Assembly (NCBI GenBank): GCA_900543275.1
Contig: UQQL01000020.1
Coordinates: forward strand, 1 to 27,088
DNA from: an uncultured Collinsella sp.
GTDB lineage: Bacteria; Actinomycetota; Coriobacteriia; Coriobacteriales; Coriobacteriaceae
DNA length: 27,088 bases
Direction of reading: 5' to 3'
The notes under the pieces are model-generated. The model saw nothing but the letters and a program-made list of their open reading frames with translations. It did not search any database and had not been told where the DNA came from. Numbering within the stretch: the stretch's first letter is position 1; every line of letters starts with the position of its first letter. Positions 1 to 10,091 of this stretch are shown here, in pieces. The position numbers and the translations under genes are program-made.

Positions 1-43
1 CCGCTGACCGGTGGACGGCACCGAGCCGTCGGATGACTTGAAG

Positions 44-75
44 AAGGGGGAGGCCGCGAGGCCTCCCCCTTTTTT
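44..75 (+). terminator. Rho-independent terminator of an upstream gene
   Basis: A perfect 12-bp stem (AAGGGGGAGGCC, 44-55, with GGCCTCCCCCTT, 60-71) closes on a GCGA tetraloop and runs into a T-tract ending at 75. This is a textbook intrinsic terminator. It must serve a + gene lying mostly or wholly left of the window; the first 40 bases may be that gene's tail, but too little is present to name it. Confidence 0.9.
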
Positions 76-143
76 GCGTTTTATAAAGAGCTGTAATACA
101 AGAACTCGCCTTCTTTTAGCTTGTCTTACTGTTTGGCTGTATT

Positions 144-174
144 TTGAGTCCTTCTTTTGTATTTGCGCGATAAT
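144..174 (+). promoter_or_regulatory. Candidate promoter for coaE
   Basis: TTGAGT (144-149) and GATAAT (169-174) resemble -35 and -10 hexamers, with a slightly long 19-base spacer. They lie in an AT-rich stretch between the upstream terminator and coaE and would give a leader of about 20 bases. Inferred from sequence match only. Confidence 0.4.
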
Positions 175-202
175 AACTCCCATTGGCGTTAGGGAGGACT
201 TG

Positions 203-844
203 ATGTTTACCGTTTTTGTCTTGGGCAATATTGCTTCGGGTAAGTCGACTGCCTGCCGCTATCTCGAATCTCATGGCGCCATGCTTATCGATCTGGACGA
301 GCTTGCCAAATCGCTGTATGTGCCAGGCTCCGATATCGTCAATGCCCTCGCGGAAGAATTTGGCTGGGATATTTTGGATGAGGAGGGCGGCATTCGCCGC
401 AGCATCCTCGCTTCTCGAGCTTTCGCTTCTCCTGATTCGGTCGCACGGCTCAATGACCTTGTGCACCCCGTTCTCATTGAACAGCTTTCGCTTAGGATTC
501 TCGATCCGGTTTGTTGTACGGTTTCATCTCCCCGTTATCCCTTTGCGGTTGTCGAGGTTTCTGCTCCGACTGGTTTTGAGGATGCATTTGGCTTGGCTGA
601 TGAAATTCTGGTCATCAGCGCCCCTTTGTCAGTTCGTCGCGAGCGTGCTATTCAGCGTGGCATGGAGCCATCTGATTTCGATGCCCGTTCTGCTTGCCAG
701 CCCGATGAGTCTGCGCTGTGCAATCTCGCTACAACGGTGATTGATAATGCCGCAGGCGATAATTCGCTCTTTGAGCAGCTTGACTCATGGCTTGCATGCC
801 ATGGGTTTATAGACACTGCGAATAAGGAGGATGCCGATGCCTAA
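203..844 (+). CDS. coaE: Dephospho-CoA kinase
   Basis: Phosphorylates the 3'-hydroxyl of dephospho-CoA, the last step of coenzyme A synthesis, in the cytoplasm. The 213-residue product matches the usual family length of about 200. It opens with a P-loop (GNIASGKS, residues 8-15), followed by the family's acidic pair in LIDLDELAK (D30, D32), the PGSDIV...FG segment and a 'LNDLVHPVL' stretch typical of CoaE. The reading frame is open back to base 11, but ATG 203 is chosen because AGGGAGG (191-197) sits just upstream and the P-loop would otherwise be buried about 70 residues in. The gene follows a strong terminator and a candidate promoter, so it probably begins a transcription unit. Its 3' end overlaps the next gene by 8 bases, implying translational coupling. 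The P-loop is slightly unusual (NIAS instead of the common GIGS), but the fold signature is clear. Confidence 0.9.
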   Translation: MFTVFVLGNIASGKSTACRYLESHGAMLIDLDELAKSLYVPGSDIVNALAEEFGWDILDEEGGIRRSILASRAFASPDSVARLNDLVHPVLIEQLSLRILDPVCCTVSSPRYPFAVVEVSAPTGFEDAFGLADEILVISAPLSVRRERAIQRGMEPSDFDARSACQPDESALCNLATTVIDNAAGDNSLFEQLDSWLACHGFIDTANKEDADA

Positions 845-1418
845 GACACGTTTCTTTGCGTGGTATCGCCTTATACCGCTGGCTGCCGTTTTTGCCTTCG
901 GCCTTATCTCATTCGTTTACTCGTGTGCTCCTGCGGCTTTCTTTAAGCCGCTGTATCCCATTGACTACGAGGCGTATGTAAAGCAATCTAGTATTTCGCA
1001 TAATCTGGATCCGTATCTGGTGTGCGCTGTCATTAAGTCGGAATCGAATTGGGATCCCGAGGCTGAGTCGAATCAGGGTGCTCAGGGATTGATGCAGCTG
1101 ATGCCCGAGACTGCCCAGGATATGATCGCCAAGGGTCTTGTCGACGGTGGGGGGTATTCGGCCGACAACCTTAACGATCCTGCTACGAATATCGAGTTTG
1201 GCTGCGCGTACCTCTCGTATCTCTTAACGTATTTCAACGGGTCGACGGATAGCGCTATTGCCGCATATAACGCCGGCATGGGCAATGTGGATGGTTGGGC
1301 GCAGCAGAGCACCTCGCTTCACAATGCGATTACCTTCCCCGAGACGCAGGCTTATCTGATTCGCGTCAATAATGCCTGGGTTCGCTATAAGACGCTCTAT
1401 CCCGATCGGTTCGTATAG
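837..1418 (+). CDS. Membrane-anchored lytic transglycosylase (SLT domain)
   Basis: Predicted to cleave the MurNAc-GlcNAc bond of peptidoglycan, forming 1,6-anhydro ends, on the outer face of the membrane. The 193-residue product has an N-terminal hydrophobic segment (about residues 10-29) acting as signal anchor or signal peptide, then one SLT domain. Family marks are visible: KSESNWDP, whose Glu (about residue 69) is the expected catalytic acid, then QGAQGLMQLMPETAQ, and the AYNAGMGNVDGW motif. Two in-frame ATGs exist (831 and 837). AAGGAGG (824-830) directly abuts the first, leaving no spacing, so 837 with six bases of spacing is preferred. It overlaps coaE by 8 bases. It is a short single-domain member with no LysM or SH3 domain. 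The cysteine near residue 30 is not in a convincing lipobox. Confidence 0.88.
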   Translation: MPKTRFFAWYRLIPLAAVFAFGLISFVYSCAPAAFFKPLYPIDYEAYVKQSSISHNLDPYLVCAVIKSESNWDPEAESNQGAQGLMQLMPETAQDMIAKGLVDGGGYSADNLNDPATNIEFGCAYLSYLLTYFNGSTDSAIAAYNAGMGNVDGWAQQSTSLHNAITFPETQAYLIRVNNAWVRYKTLYPDRFV

Positions 1419-1469
1419 GACTAAGCCCACCTCCTGCGTATACTGCAGATGTATGAGTTAGGAGTATCC

Positions 1470-3710
<2,241 letters not shown>

Positions 3711-3714
3711 CGAA

Positions 3715-3748
3715 CATGCCCCGAGTTCCCTGCGGAGCTCGGGGCATG
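3715..3748. terminator. Bidirectional terminator between uvrB and the minus-strand flavoprotein gene
   Basis: CATGCCCCGAG (3715-3725) pairs perfectly with CTCGGGGCATG (3738-3748). Four inner pairs, including one G-T, extend the stem to 15 bp with a CTGC loop. TCTTTT follows on + and a T-rich stretch follows on -. It lies exactly between the convergent stop codons of uvrB and the FAD dehydrogenase gene. Confidence 0.88.
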
Positions 3749-3775
3749 CGTCTTTTGCGCGCTGGAATTCGTGCG

Positions 3776-5416
3776 TTAGAGGTCTGCGATCAGGGCTTCG
3801 GCACAACGGATGCCGTCGGTGGCGGCGCTCATGATGCCGCCGGCATATCCAGCTCCCTCACCGCAAGGGTAGAGGCCCGGGGTCGACACGGCATGGCATG
3901 TTCGGTCTCGGGTGACGGTGACCGGTGAGCTCGAGCGAGTCTCCACGCCGGTAAGGACAGCATCGGAGCGGTCGTAGCCTCGTAGCTTTTTTCCAAGTAG
4001 GGGAAGTCCCAGGCGGAGCGACTCGACGATATGCTGCGGCAGGGCTTCGTCAATTGCCGTCCAGGTCACACCGAGCGGATAGGTGGGCTTTACCTTTCCG
4101 GGCGCCTTGCTGGCGCGTCCTGCGAGGAAATCTCCGACGAGCTGTGCCGGTGCGTTCCAGTTGGAACCGCCCAGGCGGTAGGCGGCCGCCTCGCAGGCGC
4201 GCTGGAGCTCGATGCCGGCGAGTGGGTCATCGTTGGGAAGGTCCTCAGGCGTGACGTTAACGAGCAGGGCGGCATTTGCGTTGCGTCCGTCGCGGGCATT
4301 GAGACTGGCGCCGTTGACGCACAAGTGGCCCTGCTCGGAAGAGGCGGCGACAACCTGCCCGCCGGGACACATGCAAAACGAGAACACGCTGCGGCCGTTG
4401 GGAAGATGGGCGACGAGCTTGTAGGGGGCTGCTCCGAGGGCAGGATGTCCCGCCGAGGCTCCGAATTGGGCTCGGTCGATGTCGCGCTGCGGATGCTCGA
4501 TGCGAACGCCCATGGCAAAGGTCTTTTGTGCGAGGACCACGTTGTGGTCCTTAAGGAGCTCAAAAATATCGCGAGCAGAATGCCCGCAGGCGAGGATGAG
4601 GTGCTTTGTCTCGATTGGCTCGCAAGCGGTGTCTTGGGACGATTGGACATCAATACCGGTGATGGCGCCAGACGCGTCGATGCGAATGTCGACGAGCTTC
4701 GTTCGATAACGGACGACACCTCCGAGCTGCTCGATGCGCTGGGATATAGCGGTGACGACCGTGGGAAGGATGTCGGAGCCAATGTGCGGCTTGGCATCCC
4801 ACAGAATATCGCGGGGCGCACCCGCCTCGACGAAGGTTTCGAGGATAAGGCGATGGGCGGGATTTTTGGTTCCCGTATTGAGCTTGCCGTCCGAGAAGGT
4901 CCCCGCGCCGCCCAGGCCAAACTGGATATTGCTCTCGGGGTCGAGGATGCGCTCCTTTAGAAAGAGGTCGATCGCCTGCGAGCGGCGAAATGCCGGGTCG
5001 CCGCGCTCGATGAGCAAGGGCTTAAGACCTGCTTCGGCGAGCGTAAGCGCAGCGAAAAGGCCGGCGCATCCGGCGCCGACAACGACAGGGCGTTCTTGAG
5101 GTGCATCGGAGGCGGGGGAGGGGAATGAAGGCTCATCGTCTTCTATCGCGCGTACGCGCGAGCGGTCACGCTCGGCAACGCTGTCGACCGCTTCTCGCTC
5201 GAGGTGGGGACTAGTCAGCTCAACACGAAAGCTCAGGATAAAATGGACGTCTCGTTTTTTGCGAGCGTCGATTGACTTGCGGTGGAGCTCGATGGACTTG
5301 ATCTCGGAGTCCTTGCAACGTAGGACGCGCTTGGCGACTCGCTTGCCAACAATGAGACAGGCATTTTCATCGTCGGCTTCATCGAGCGACGCGTTGACTT
5401 GGGTGATTTCGATCAT
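3776..5416 (-). CDS. FAD-dependent dehydrogenase, COG2509-like
   Basis: A 546-residue flavoprotein of the uncharacterised NAD(P)/FAD-dependent dehydrogenase group; its substrate is unknown. Residues 1-105 form an N-terminal domain rich in charged residues, followed by the Rossmann FAD-binding motif VVVGAGCAGLFAALTLAEAG (from about 111) and the acidic ribose-binding ERG. Further family marks are FGLGGAGTFSDGKL, CGHSARD, and the C-terminal FAD-contact segment CGEGAGYAGGIMSAATDG. The frame is open further upstream, but the ATG whose first base is 5416 has AAGGAG six bases away and begins the conserved N-terminal strand, so it is preferred. It lies 80 bases downstream of the YhiN-family gene on the same strand and ends at the shared terminator. 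It is probably the last gene of an mrp-led unit. A soluble cytoplasmic redox enzyme is likely; no signal peptide or membrane helix is seen. Confidence 0.85.
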   Translation of the reverse strand: MIEITQVNASLDEADDENACLIVGKRVAKRVLRCKDSEIKSIELHRKSIDARKKRDVHFILSFRVELTSPHLEREAVDSVAERDRSRVRAIEDDEPSFPSPASDAPQERPVVVGAGCAGLFAALTLAEAGLKPLLIERGDPAFRRSQAIDLFLKERILDPESNIQFGLGGAGTFSDGKLNTGTKNPAHRLILETFVEAGAPRDILWDAKPHIGSDILPTVVTAISQRIEQLGGVVRYRTKLVDIRIDASGAITGIDVQSSQDTACEPIETKHLILACGHSARDIFELLKDHNVVLAQKTFAMGVRIEHPQRDIDRAQFGASAGHPALGAAPYKLVAHLPNGRSVFSFCMCPGGQVVAASSEQGHLCVNGASLNARDGRNANAALLVNVTPEDLPNDDPLAGIELQRACEAAAYRLGGSNWNAPAQLVGDFLAGRASKAPGKVKPTYPLGVTWTAIDEALPQHIVESLRLGLPLLGKKLRGYDRSDAVLTGVETRSSSPVTVTRDRTCHAVSTPGLYPCGEGAGYAGGIMSAATDGIRCAEALIADL

Positions 5417-5496
5417 CGAGGTCTCCTTAGAGGCAAGAAAGAGGTCGTCCGGTATCCCAGACGGCCCGAATGCGTTTTTGATTATAGACTGCGCGG

Positions 5497-6768
5497 CTAC
5501 AGGCTGCTTGCAGCGCGAATGCCCGAGATCCAGGCCCACGCAAGGTTAAAGCCTCCGCAATCGGCGTCGATGTCGAGCGCTTCACCGCAGACGTAAAGCG
5601 GGGCGTCGACAACGCTGCGCGCGCGTAGGCTGGGTGTTGAGATGCTCTCGACAGATACGCCACCACGCGTGACCTGCGCTGAGCGCTCCTCGGCTGTTCC
5701 CTTGACGAGCAACTTAAAGTGCTTGAGGATCGAGACCAGGTGGATGACATCGTTGGAGCCTGGATGGCACTGCTCGAACGCTGTGCAGACGACGCGGGAG
5801 AGTTGCGGCGCGAGCATGCCGTCGAGCCAACGGGGATCGCGGGGCGAAAAGCCGCCGAGCAGCTCAACGCGCCGGTTGAGCGTATCGAGCAACTCGTCTT
5901 TGGAGAGGTCGGGGAAAACGTCGAGCAGGATCGTATCGCCGTGCTGGATACGACGAGAGAGGTTGAAGACAGCGACGCCCGAGATACCGAAGGTTCGAAA
6001 CAGCACTTCACCGTCTTCGTGCCAGAGCTCATTATGATTGCGGGCGAGCGTCAAGCGGGCGCGGACGCGCAGGCCATCCAACGTCTTGAGCGCCGCCCGA
6101 TCGCCAAAGACCGTTGCCGATACGGGGCAGAGGACGGGGCGCAGCGAAGTGAGGGGGAGGCGAAACGTATCGGCGATACCGGTGGGGTTGCCGCCCGTGG
6201 CGATAATTACGGCATGTGCCTGCAGGGCCACGTTCTTGCGAGGGACATCAGCGAGCGCTTTCCGAAGCGAGCGGAGCTCCGATTTTCGGTCGTCGTGCTT
6301 TTTTGCCTTGAGCGCCCGCGCTGGACGGTCTATTTGGAGTGCCCAGCCTTCGGAAGCTTTGTGCGCCGAGGCAACGTAGGCTCCGCAGATTAAGGTGATA
6401 CCTAGGCGGTCGCAAACGTTGAGAAGCGCGTCGCGCACCGATTCGGCGCGAAGGGAGCGCGGGTACAGCCGGCCTTCCTCGGAGGTTGTCATGATGCCCA
6501 GCGAGGAGAAGAAACCCATAAGCTCTTGTTCGGGCTGGAGGCCCATGACGGATTCGACGAATGCGGGGTGGTTATACCGCTGAGGATCAATTGATTCGTT
6601 GGAGAGGTTGCAGCGGCCGTTACCGGTCGCAAGGAGCTTGAGGCCGCAGGCGACATCGCGCTCAACGATGCAGACGCTTTTGCCAGCGCGTGCGGCCGTA
6701 ATGGCGGCGGCGAGGCCTGAAGCCCCGCCGCCGATTACCAAGACGTCATAGAAGGCGCTCGCGTTCAC
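5497..6768 (-). CDS. HI0933/YhiN-family NAD(P)/FAD-dependent oxidoreductase
   Basis: The 423-residue product starts with a dinucleotide-binding motif (VLVIGGGASGLAAAITAARAG, from about residue 9) and the family hallmark LLATGNGRCNLSN (about 45-57). It ends with CGEALDIDADCGGFNLAWAWISG, the conserved C-terminal FAD segment. The family includes YhiN and the clostridial bile-acid reductase-like BaiN, but function cannot be transferred from sequence alone. The start is a GTG immediately after the TAA of mrp, eight residues before the Rossmann strand, so translation is probably coupled to mrp. Two oddities: a basic insert of about 35 residues before the ATGG motif, and a shortened region after ATGG where the usual GSTGDGY...GH segment is replaced by NPTGIADTFRL. 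Confidence 0.87.
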   Translation of the reverse strand: MNASAFYDVLVIGGGASGLAAAITAARAGKSVCIVERDVACGLKLLATGNGRCNLSNESIDPQRYNHPAFVESVMGLQPEQELMGFFSSLGIMTTSEEGRLYPRSLRAESVRDALLNVCDRLGITLICGAYVASAHKASEGWALQIDRPARALKAKKHDDRKSELRSLRKALADVPRKNVALQAHAVIIATGGNPTGIADTFRLPLTSLRPVLCPVSATVFGDRAALKTLDGLRVRARLTLARNHNELWHEDGEVLFRTFGISGVAVFNLSRRIQHGDTILLDVFPDLSKDELLDTLNRRVELLGGFSPRDPRWLDGMLAPQLSRVVCTAFEQCHPGSNDVIHLVSILKHFKLLVKGTAEERSAQVTRGGVSVESISTPSLRARSVVDAPLYVCGEALDIDADCGGFNLAWAWISGIRAASSL

Positions 6769-7599
6769 TTAGGCCTCGTCGGTCTCGTGCGGGGTAATAG
6801 CCTCGACGGCAGAGACTGCCTTGGGCAACATGCCATCGGGCAGCGCGGTCTCGACCTCGCCCTTATCGCAGGCCTCGGCGAGTACCGGATTAATGGGAAG
6901 CTGGCCCAAGATGTCGAGGTTATAGCGCTCTGCGACCTCGGGGAGCTTGCTCTTGCCAAAGACCTCGATCTTCTTGCCGCAGTCGGGGCACTCAATATAG
7001 CTCATGTTCTCGACAATGCCCAGAATGGGGACGTTCATCTTCTCGGCCATGTTGACCGCCTTGGCGACGATCATCGAGACCAGATCCTGCGGGCTCGTGA
7101 CGATGACGATTCCGTCGACGGGCAGCGACTGGAAGACGGTGAGCGCGACATCGCCTGTTCCCGGAGGCATGTCGACCAGCAGGTAGTCGATGGGGCCCCA
7201 CGAGGTCTCGCTCCAGAACTGCCTAATGGCGCCTGCGATGACCGGACCGCGCCAAAGGACGGGGTCGGTCTCGTTTTGGAGCAGCAGGTTGGAGCTCATG
7301 ACCTTGACGCCGTGCTCGGAGATTTCGGGCAGCATAAGGTTGCCAAGGGCATGGACGTGGCGTCCGCTCATACCGAACATCTTGGGGATAGAGGGACCGG
7401 TGATGTCGGCATCGAGGACGCCGACCTTGTGGCCGTGACGGGCAAGCTCGGTGGCGATGGCGCCGGTGACAAACGACTTGCCGACACCGCCCTTGCCAGA
7501 AAGCACGGCGATGACGCGCTTGACCTCGGACAGCGTGTTCTCCTCAAATTGCGATGGCGACGTTTGTCCGCCGGCGGCCTGTGCGTGTTCGCAACCCAT
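6769..7599 (-). CDS. mrp: Mrp/NBP35-family Fe-S cluster carrier ATPase
   Basis: P-loop ATPase that binds and transfers iron-sulfur clusters to apo-proteins in the cytoplasm. The 276-residue product has the deviant Walker A SGKGGVGKS (34-42), switch segment DADITGPSIPKMFG, Walker B-like LLVDMPPGTGD (about 140-150), and the C-terminal CPDC pair (C204, C207) that bridges the cluster at the dimer interface in this family. ATG (first base 7599) is preferred over upstream starts because AAGGAG lies six bases before it. The N-terminus holds a single Cys (MGCEH) rather than the ferredoxin-like four-Cys motif of eukaryotic NBP35. The stop codon touches the GTG of the YhiN-family gene, so the two are likely one operon. 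The neighbouring uvrC encodes a protein that carries a cluster in other bacteria, but no functional link is shown. Confidence 0.92.
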   Translation of the reverse strand: MGCEHAQAAGGQTSPSQFEENTLSEVKRVIAVLSGKGGVGKSFVTGAIATELARHGHKVGVLDADITGPSIPKMFGMSGRHVHALGNLMLPEISEHGVKVMSSNLLLQNETDPVLWRGPVIAGAIRQFWSETSWGPIDYLLVDMPPGTGDVALTVFQSLPVDGIVIVTSPQDLVSMIVAKAVNMAEKMNVPILGIVENMSYIECPDCGKKIEVFGKSKLPEVAERYNLDILGQLPINPVLAEACDKGEVETALPDGMLPKAVSAVEAITPHETDEA

Positions 7600-7654
7600 G
7601 TATGACTCCTTTGTATATGTTGGGGCCGGGGCCCCGCGATGTGACACGAGCGTC

Positions 7655-7684
7655 ATTGTACCCTCGTTTGCGAGCGGGAGTCAT
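7655..7684 (-). promoter_or_regulatory. Candidate promoter for the mrp operon
   Basis: Read on the minus strand, ATGACT (7679-7684) and TACAAT (7655-7660) are separated by 18 bases and would start transcription near 7648, giving a leader of about 50 bases. That leader contains a GC-rich 5-bp hairpin (7622-7635) before the ribosome site. Based on hexamer similarity only. Confidence 0.4.
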
Positions 7685-7744
7685 TTGCGATGCGTTTGGG
7701 CCGAGCGTGCTTGCAATACGATGGGCCCAAGCGAATGGGCGGGC

Positions 7745-9898
7745 TTACTGAACTTTGCTGGCGAACTCGAGGTATTGCATGCGCTGCAGCTTGTCGATCG
7801 TCGAGGCGTAGGGGCTGTCTTCCGATTCCAAGTCGTAGCGCAGCCCGTCGGCACCGAGATAGCCGGCGACATTGACGGTGGGCACATCTGACCTTGTCGC
7901 AAGCAGGGCCTTTTGGTAATTGGTGAGCGGGGCGCCGATCTTATTAAGGGTAATGGCTGCAATCTCGTTTGCCCCGACGGTGTCGTAGACGTTGAGCTCG
8001 GTATTGCCGGCGATTTCATAGTTAGCCCAGACGAGATATGTCGACTGATAGATACGGAAAGCGTGGCTTGCCGTATCTTCCTGAGGGTACAGCTCGTCGT
8101 TGAGAGTCGTTGCGGCGCTCGGCTGATGGTCGCCAAAAAAGACAAGAACAACCGGTCTGCCGATATTGCGGAGCTCATTAATAAAGTACTCGAGGTCCCG
8201 GTCGGATGCGTTGATGCAGGTGAGATAGGTGTTGAGCGCGCTGTTGGCGCCCTCGCTGGCTCCCTCGACCCAATAGTTTGTCAGCTCTTCGGCGGGAACG
8301 GTGCCATAGTCGTAGCCGCCGTGATTTTGCATCGTGACGTCAAAGATGAACTGCGGCGCTTCGTCGGTTCTAAGCAGGTCGAGTATCTTGTCGTAGGTGG
8401 CGTAGTCGCATACGCCGGCATGGTAATAGGGCGCACCTTCGAAATCGCCGATTGAAAGAAAGTCTCCAAAGCCCAGCTGCTGATAGATTTTATCTCGATG
8501 GTAGTTGACGGGGTTTTGCGGGTGCATAGCGGTAGCGGTATACCCAAGCTCTTTAAGGTCCTTTGCCAGGCTGTTGACGCCATTCATCTGATACAGTTGA
8601 TAGGGAATTTTGCCTAATCCGACAAAGGCCGTTGTCGCTCCGGTCAAAAATTCGAATTCGGAGTTCGCCGTTCCGCCACCGGCGACCGAAGCGAGCATGG
8701 TGCCGCGAACAAGTGTGTCGGGAAGCGAGTTGTAGAATGCGGGGCCGGTGTACCCGGCCGCCTGGAGCTGCTCAAAGCACGAAAGGTCGCTAAAACTCTC
8801 GTTCATGACGGCAACAATCGTCGGCTTGATTTCATTGAACTGGGCAACGGCCGCCGCGCGCTGTTCGCTCGAGCCATATGTGCTGTCGTAGACGGCGGCG
8901 AGCTCCTGCTCGATGCTCTGCGCCTCATCGGGCGTATAGTCTTCGGGCTTCTCAATGGGCAACTCGTTGACCATTTCGGTGAACGAAGTGATAAAACCCT
9001 GAGACGCATACGTGGTGATGGGCTGCCAACGGTCAAATCCAAAATCCAGCGCCTGCTCCAAGTCGATGTTGGAAAAGCCTGAGAGCCCCACAACGGTCAC
9101 TAGCAGAAAAGCACAGAGGTTAGCGGCGATAGCGGGGAAGACATGGGTGGGCGCACGGAGCTTTCGCGGTCGGATGAGCGAAAGAAGCCCCAAGGAAATC
9201 TCCAGCAGGGCGAGAGAGGTTACGATTCCGGCGGTAAAGGTAAACTCGTATCCCTCGCTCACTTCCATTGCGGTGCCAAGGGCCAAGATATCGCTTGGCA
9301 GGATGGCTTCGCCTTTAAACGTTATGACGAAGTGCTCGGCAATGCCAAGGATGCAGCAGACGACGGGCACGAGAGCCATGACGCCTCCATGACGCTGTCC
9401 CAGCAAATAAAGGGAGAGCAGAACCGTCGCGAGCAGCCCGACGGAAAACCCGAATGAGTTGGCGGGAATGCGATAGAACGTTTCGTTGCAGGCAATTTCG
9501 AGTGAAACGAACGAGAGCGCTGAAACAGCGGCGATGACAAGGCTGTCACGGCAAATACAGGCAACCGTTCCCGTCGCAAGGTCGGTTTGGTCGATAAGTC
9601 CCGAAATCAAGGGCTCGACAAGAAGCATGACGGCGGCAGCACCGAGCGCCGAATAAGAAAGGACCCATAGGGAGCTGCCCTCATTTACGAGCAATTGATT
9701 CGTAACCCATGCAGCTACCACGCCGAGCGGGATGAGGAGCGTCGCGCACCAAAAGACGCGGGCGATGGGTGGCTTTTCGTTGCGTTTGATTGAAAAATAC
9801 ACGCGCACGACGACGGCGGCCACGATAAGGACGGCGATGAATATGGGCAGATTGGCCATGTCGCTCGAAGTGATTTCAAGGGGGATATCTTCGGTCAT
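7745..9898 (-). CDS. LTA-synthase-type sulfatase-fold membrane enzyme
   Basis: Predicted polytopic membrane protein with an extracytoplasmic sulfatase-fold domain that transfers phosphoglycerol (or a related group) from a lipid donor to a cell-surface glycopolymer. The 717-residue product has roughly seven hydrophobic segments in residues 15-275 and then the catalytic domain. Metal and active-site marks of the LtaS superfamily are visible: Glu in VAVMNESFSD (E367), the nucleophilic Thr in GGGTANSEFEFLTG (T410), and the metal ligands in FFGDHQPS near the end of the domain. The ATG at 9898 is chosen because AGAGGA precedes it by six bases; the longer open frame adds an implausible segment. It is larger than S. 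aureus LtaS (about 650 residues) and resembles the clostridial and actinobacterial group more than true LtaS, so the exact polymer is unknown. It is divergent from uvrA, and there is no clear terminator between it and mrp. Confidence 0.87.
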   Translation of the reverse strand: MTEDIPLEITSSDMANLPIFIAVLIVAAVVVRVYFSIKRNEKPPIARVFWCATLLIPLGVVAAWVTNQLLVNEGSSLWVLSYSALGAAAVMLLVEPLISGLIDQTDLATGTVACICRDSLVIAAVSALSFVSLEIACNETFYRIPANSFGFSVGLLATVLLSLYLLGQRHGGVMALVPVVCCILGIAEHFVITFKGEAILPSDILALGTAMEVSEGYEFTFTAGIVTSLALLEISLGLLSLIRPRKLRAPTHVFPAIAANLCAFLLVTVVGLSGFSNIDLEQALDFGFDRWQPITTYASQGFITSFTEMVNELPIEKPEDYTPDEAQSIEQELAAVYDSTYGSSEQRAAAVAQFNEIKPTIVAVMNESFSDLSCFEQLQAAGYTGPAFYNSLPDTLVRGTMLASVAGGGTANSEFEFLTGATTAFVGLGKIPYQLYQMNGVNSLAKDLKELGYTATAMHPQNPVNYHRDKIYQQLGFGDFLSIGDFEGAPYYHAGVCDYATYDKILDLLRTDEAPQFIFDVTMQNHGGYDYGTVPAEELTNYWVEGASEGANSALNTYLTCINASDRDLEYFINELRNIGRPVVLVFFGDHQPSAATTLNDELYPQEDTASHAFRIYQSTYLVWANYEIAGNTELNVYDTVGANEIAAITLNKIGAPLTNYQKALLATRSDVPTVNVAGYLGADGLRYDLESEDSPYASTIDKLQRMQYLEFASKVQ

Positions 9899-10016
9899 GG
9901 ACGTTCCTCTGGTACAGCAAATTAAGTTCAGTATTAGATTACTGTAACCTTTCCACGGCATTTCGAGAAACAAAGCGCCCGATACGCAAAGCTAAAGGTC
10001 TGCGAATCTTGTATTA

Positions 10017-10048
10017 CGAACATCTGTGCGCGTCGAGTGCGCTAAACT
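10017..10048 (+). promoter_or_regulatory. LexA-like box and candidate -10 upstream of uvrA
   Basis: CGAACATCTGTGCG (10017-10030) matches the Gram-positive SOS box CGAAC-N4-GTTCG except for one base of the right half (GTGCG for GTTCG). A -10-like TAAACT follows at 10043-10048, so the box would cover the -35 region and a bound LexA would block it. The whole 9899-10091 interval also has to contain the promoter of the divergent LTA-synthase gene; no convincing hexamer pair was found for that one. Confidence 0.4.
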
Positions 10049-10091
10049 CATCGGCAGTATGATTCGATGCAATAGGAGGCAAGGAGCTTCC

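Noticed and set aside
11..202. Longer N-terminus for coaE starting at base 11
   Set aside because: It would translate through the upstream terminator hairpin and place the P-loop far from the N-terminus; ATG 203 has the ribosome site.
4031..4960. 309-codon + strand open frame
   Set aside because: Antisense to the FAD dehydrogenase, whose Rossmann and C-terminal motifs are intact.
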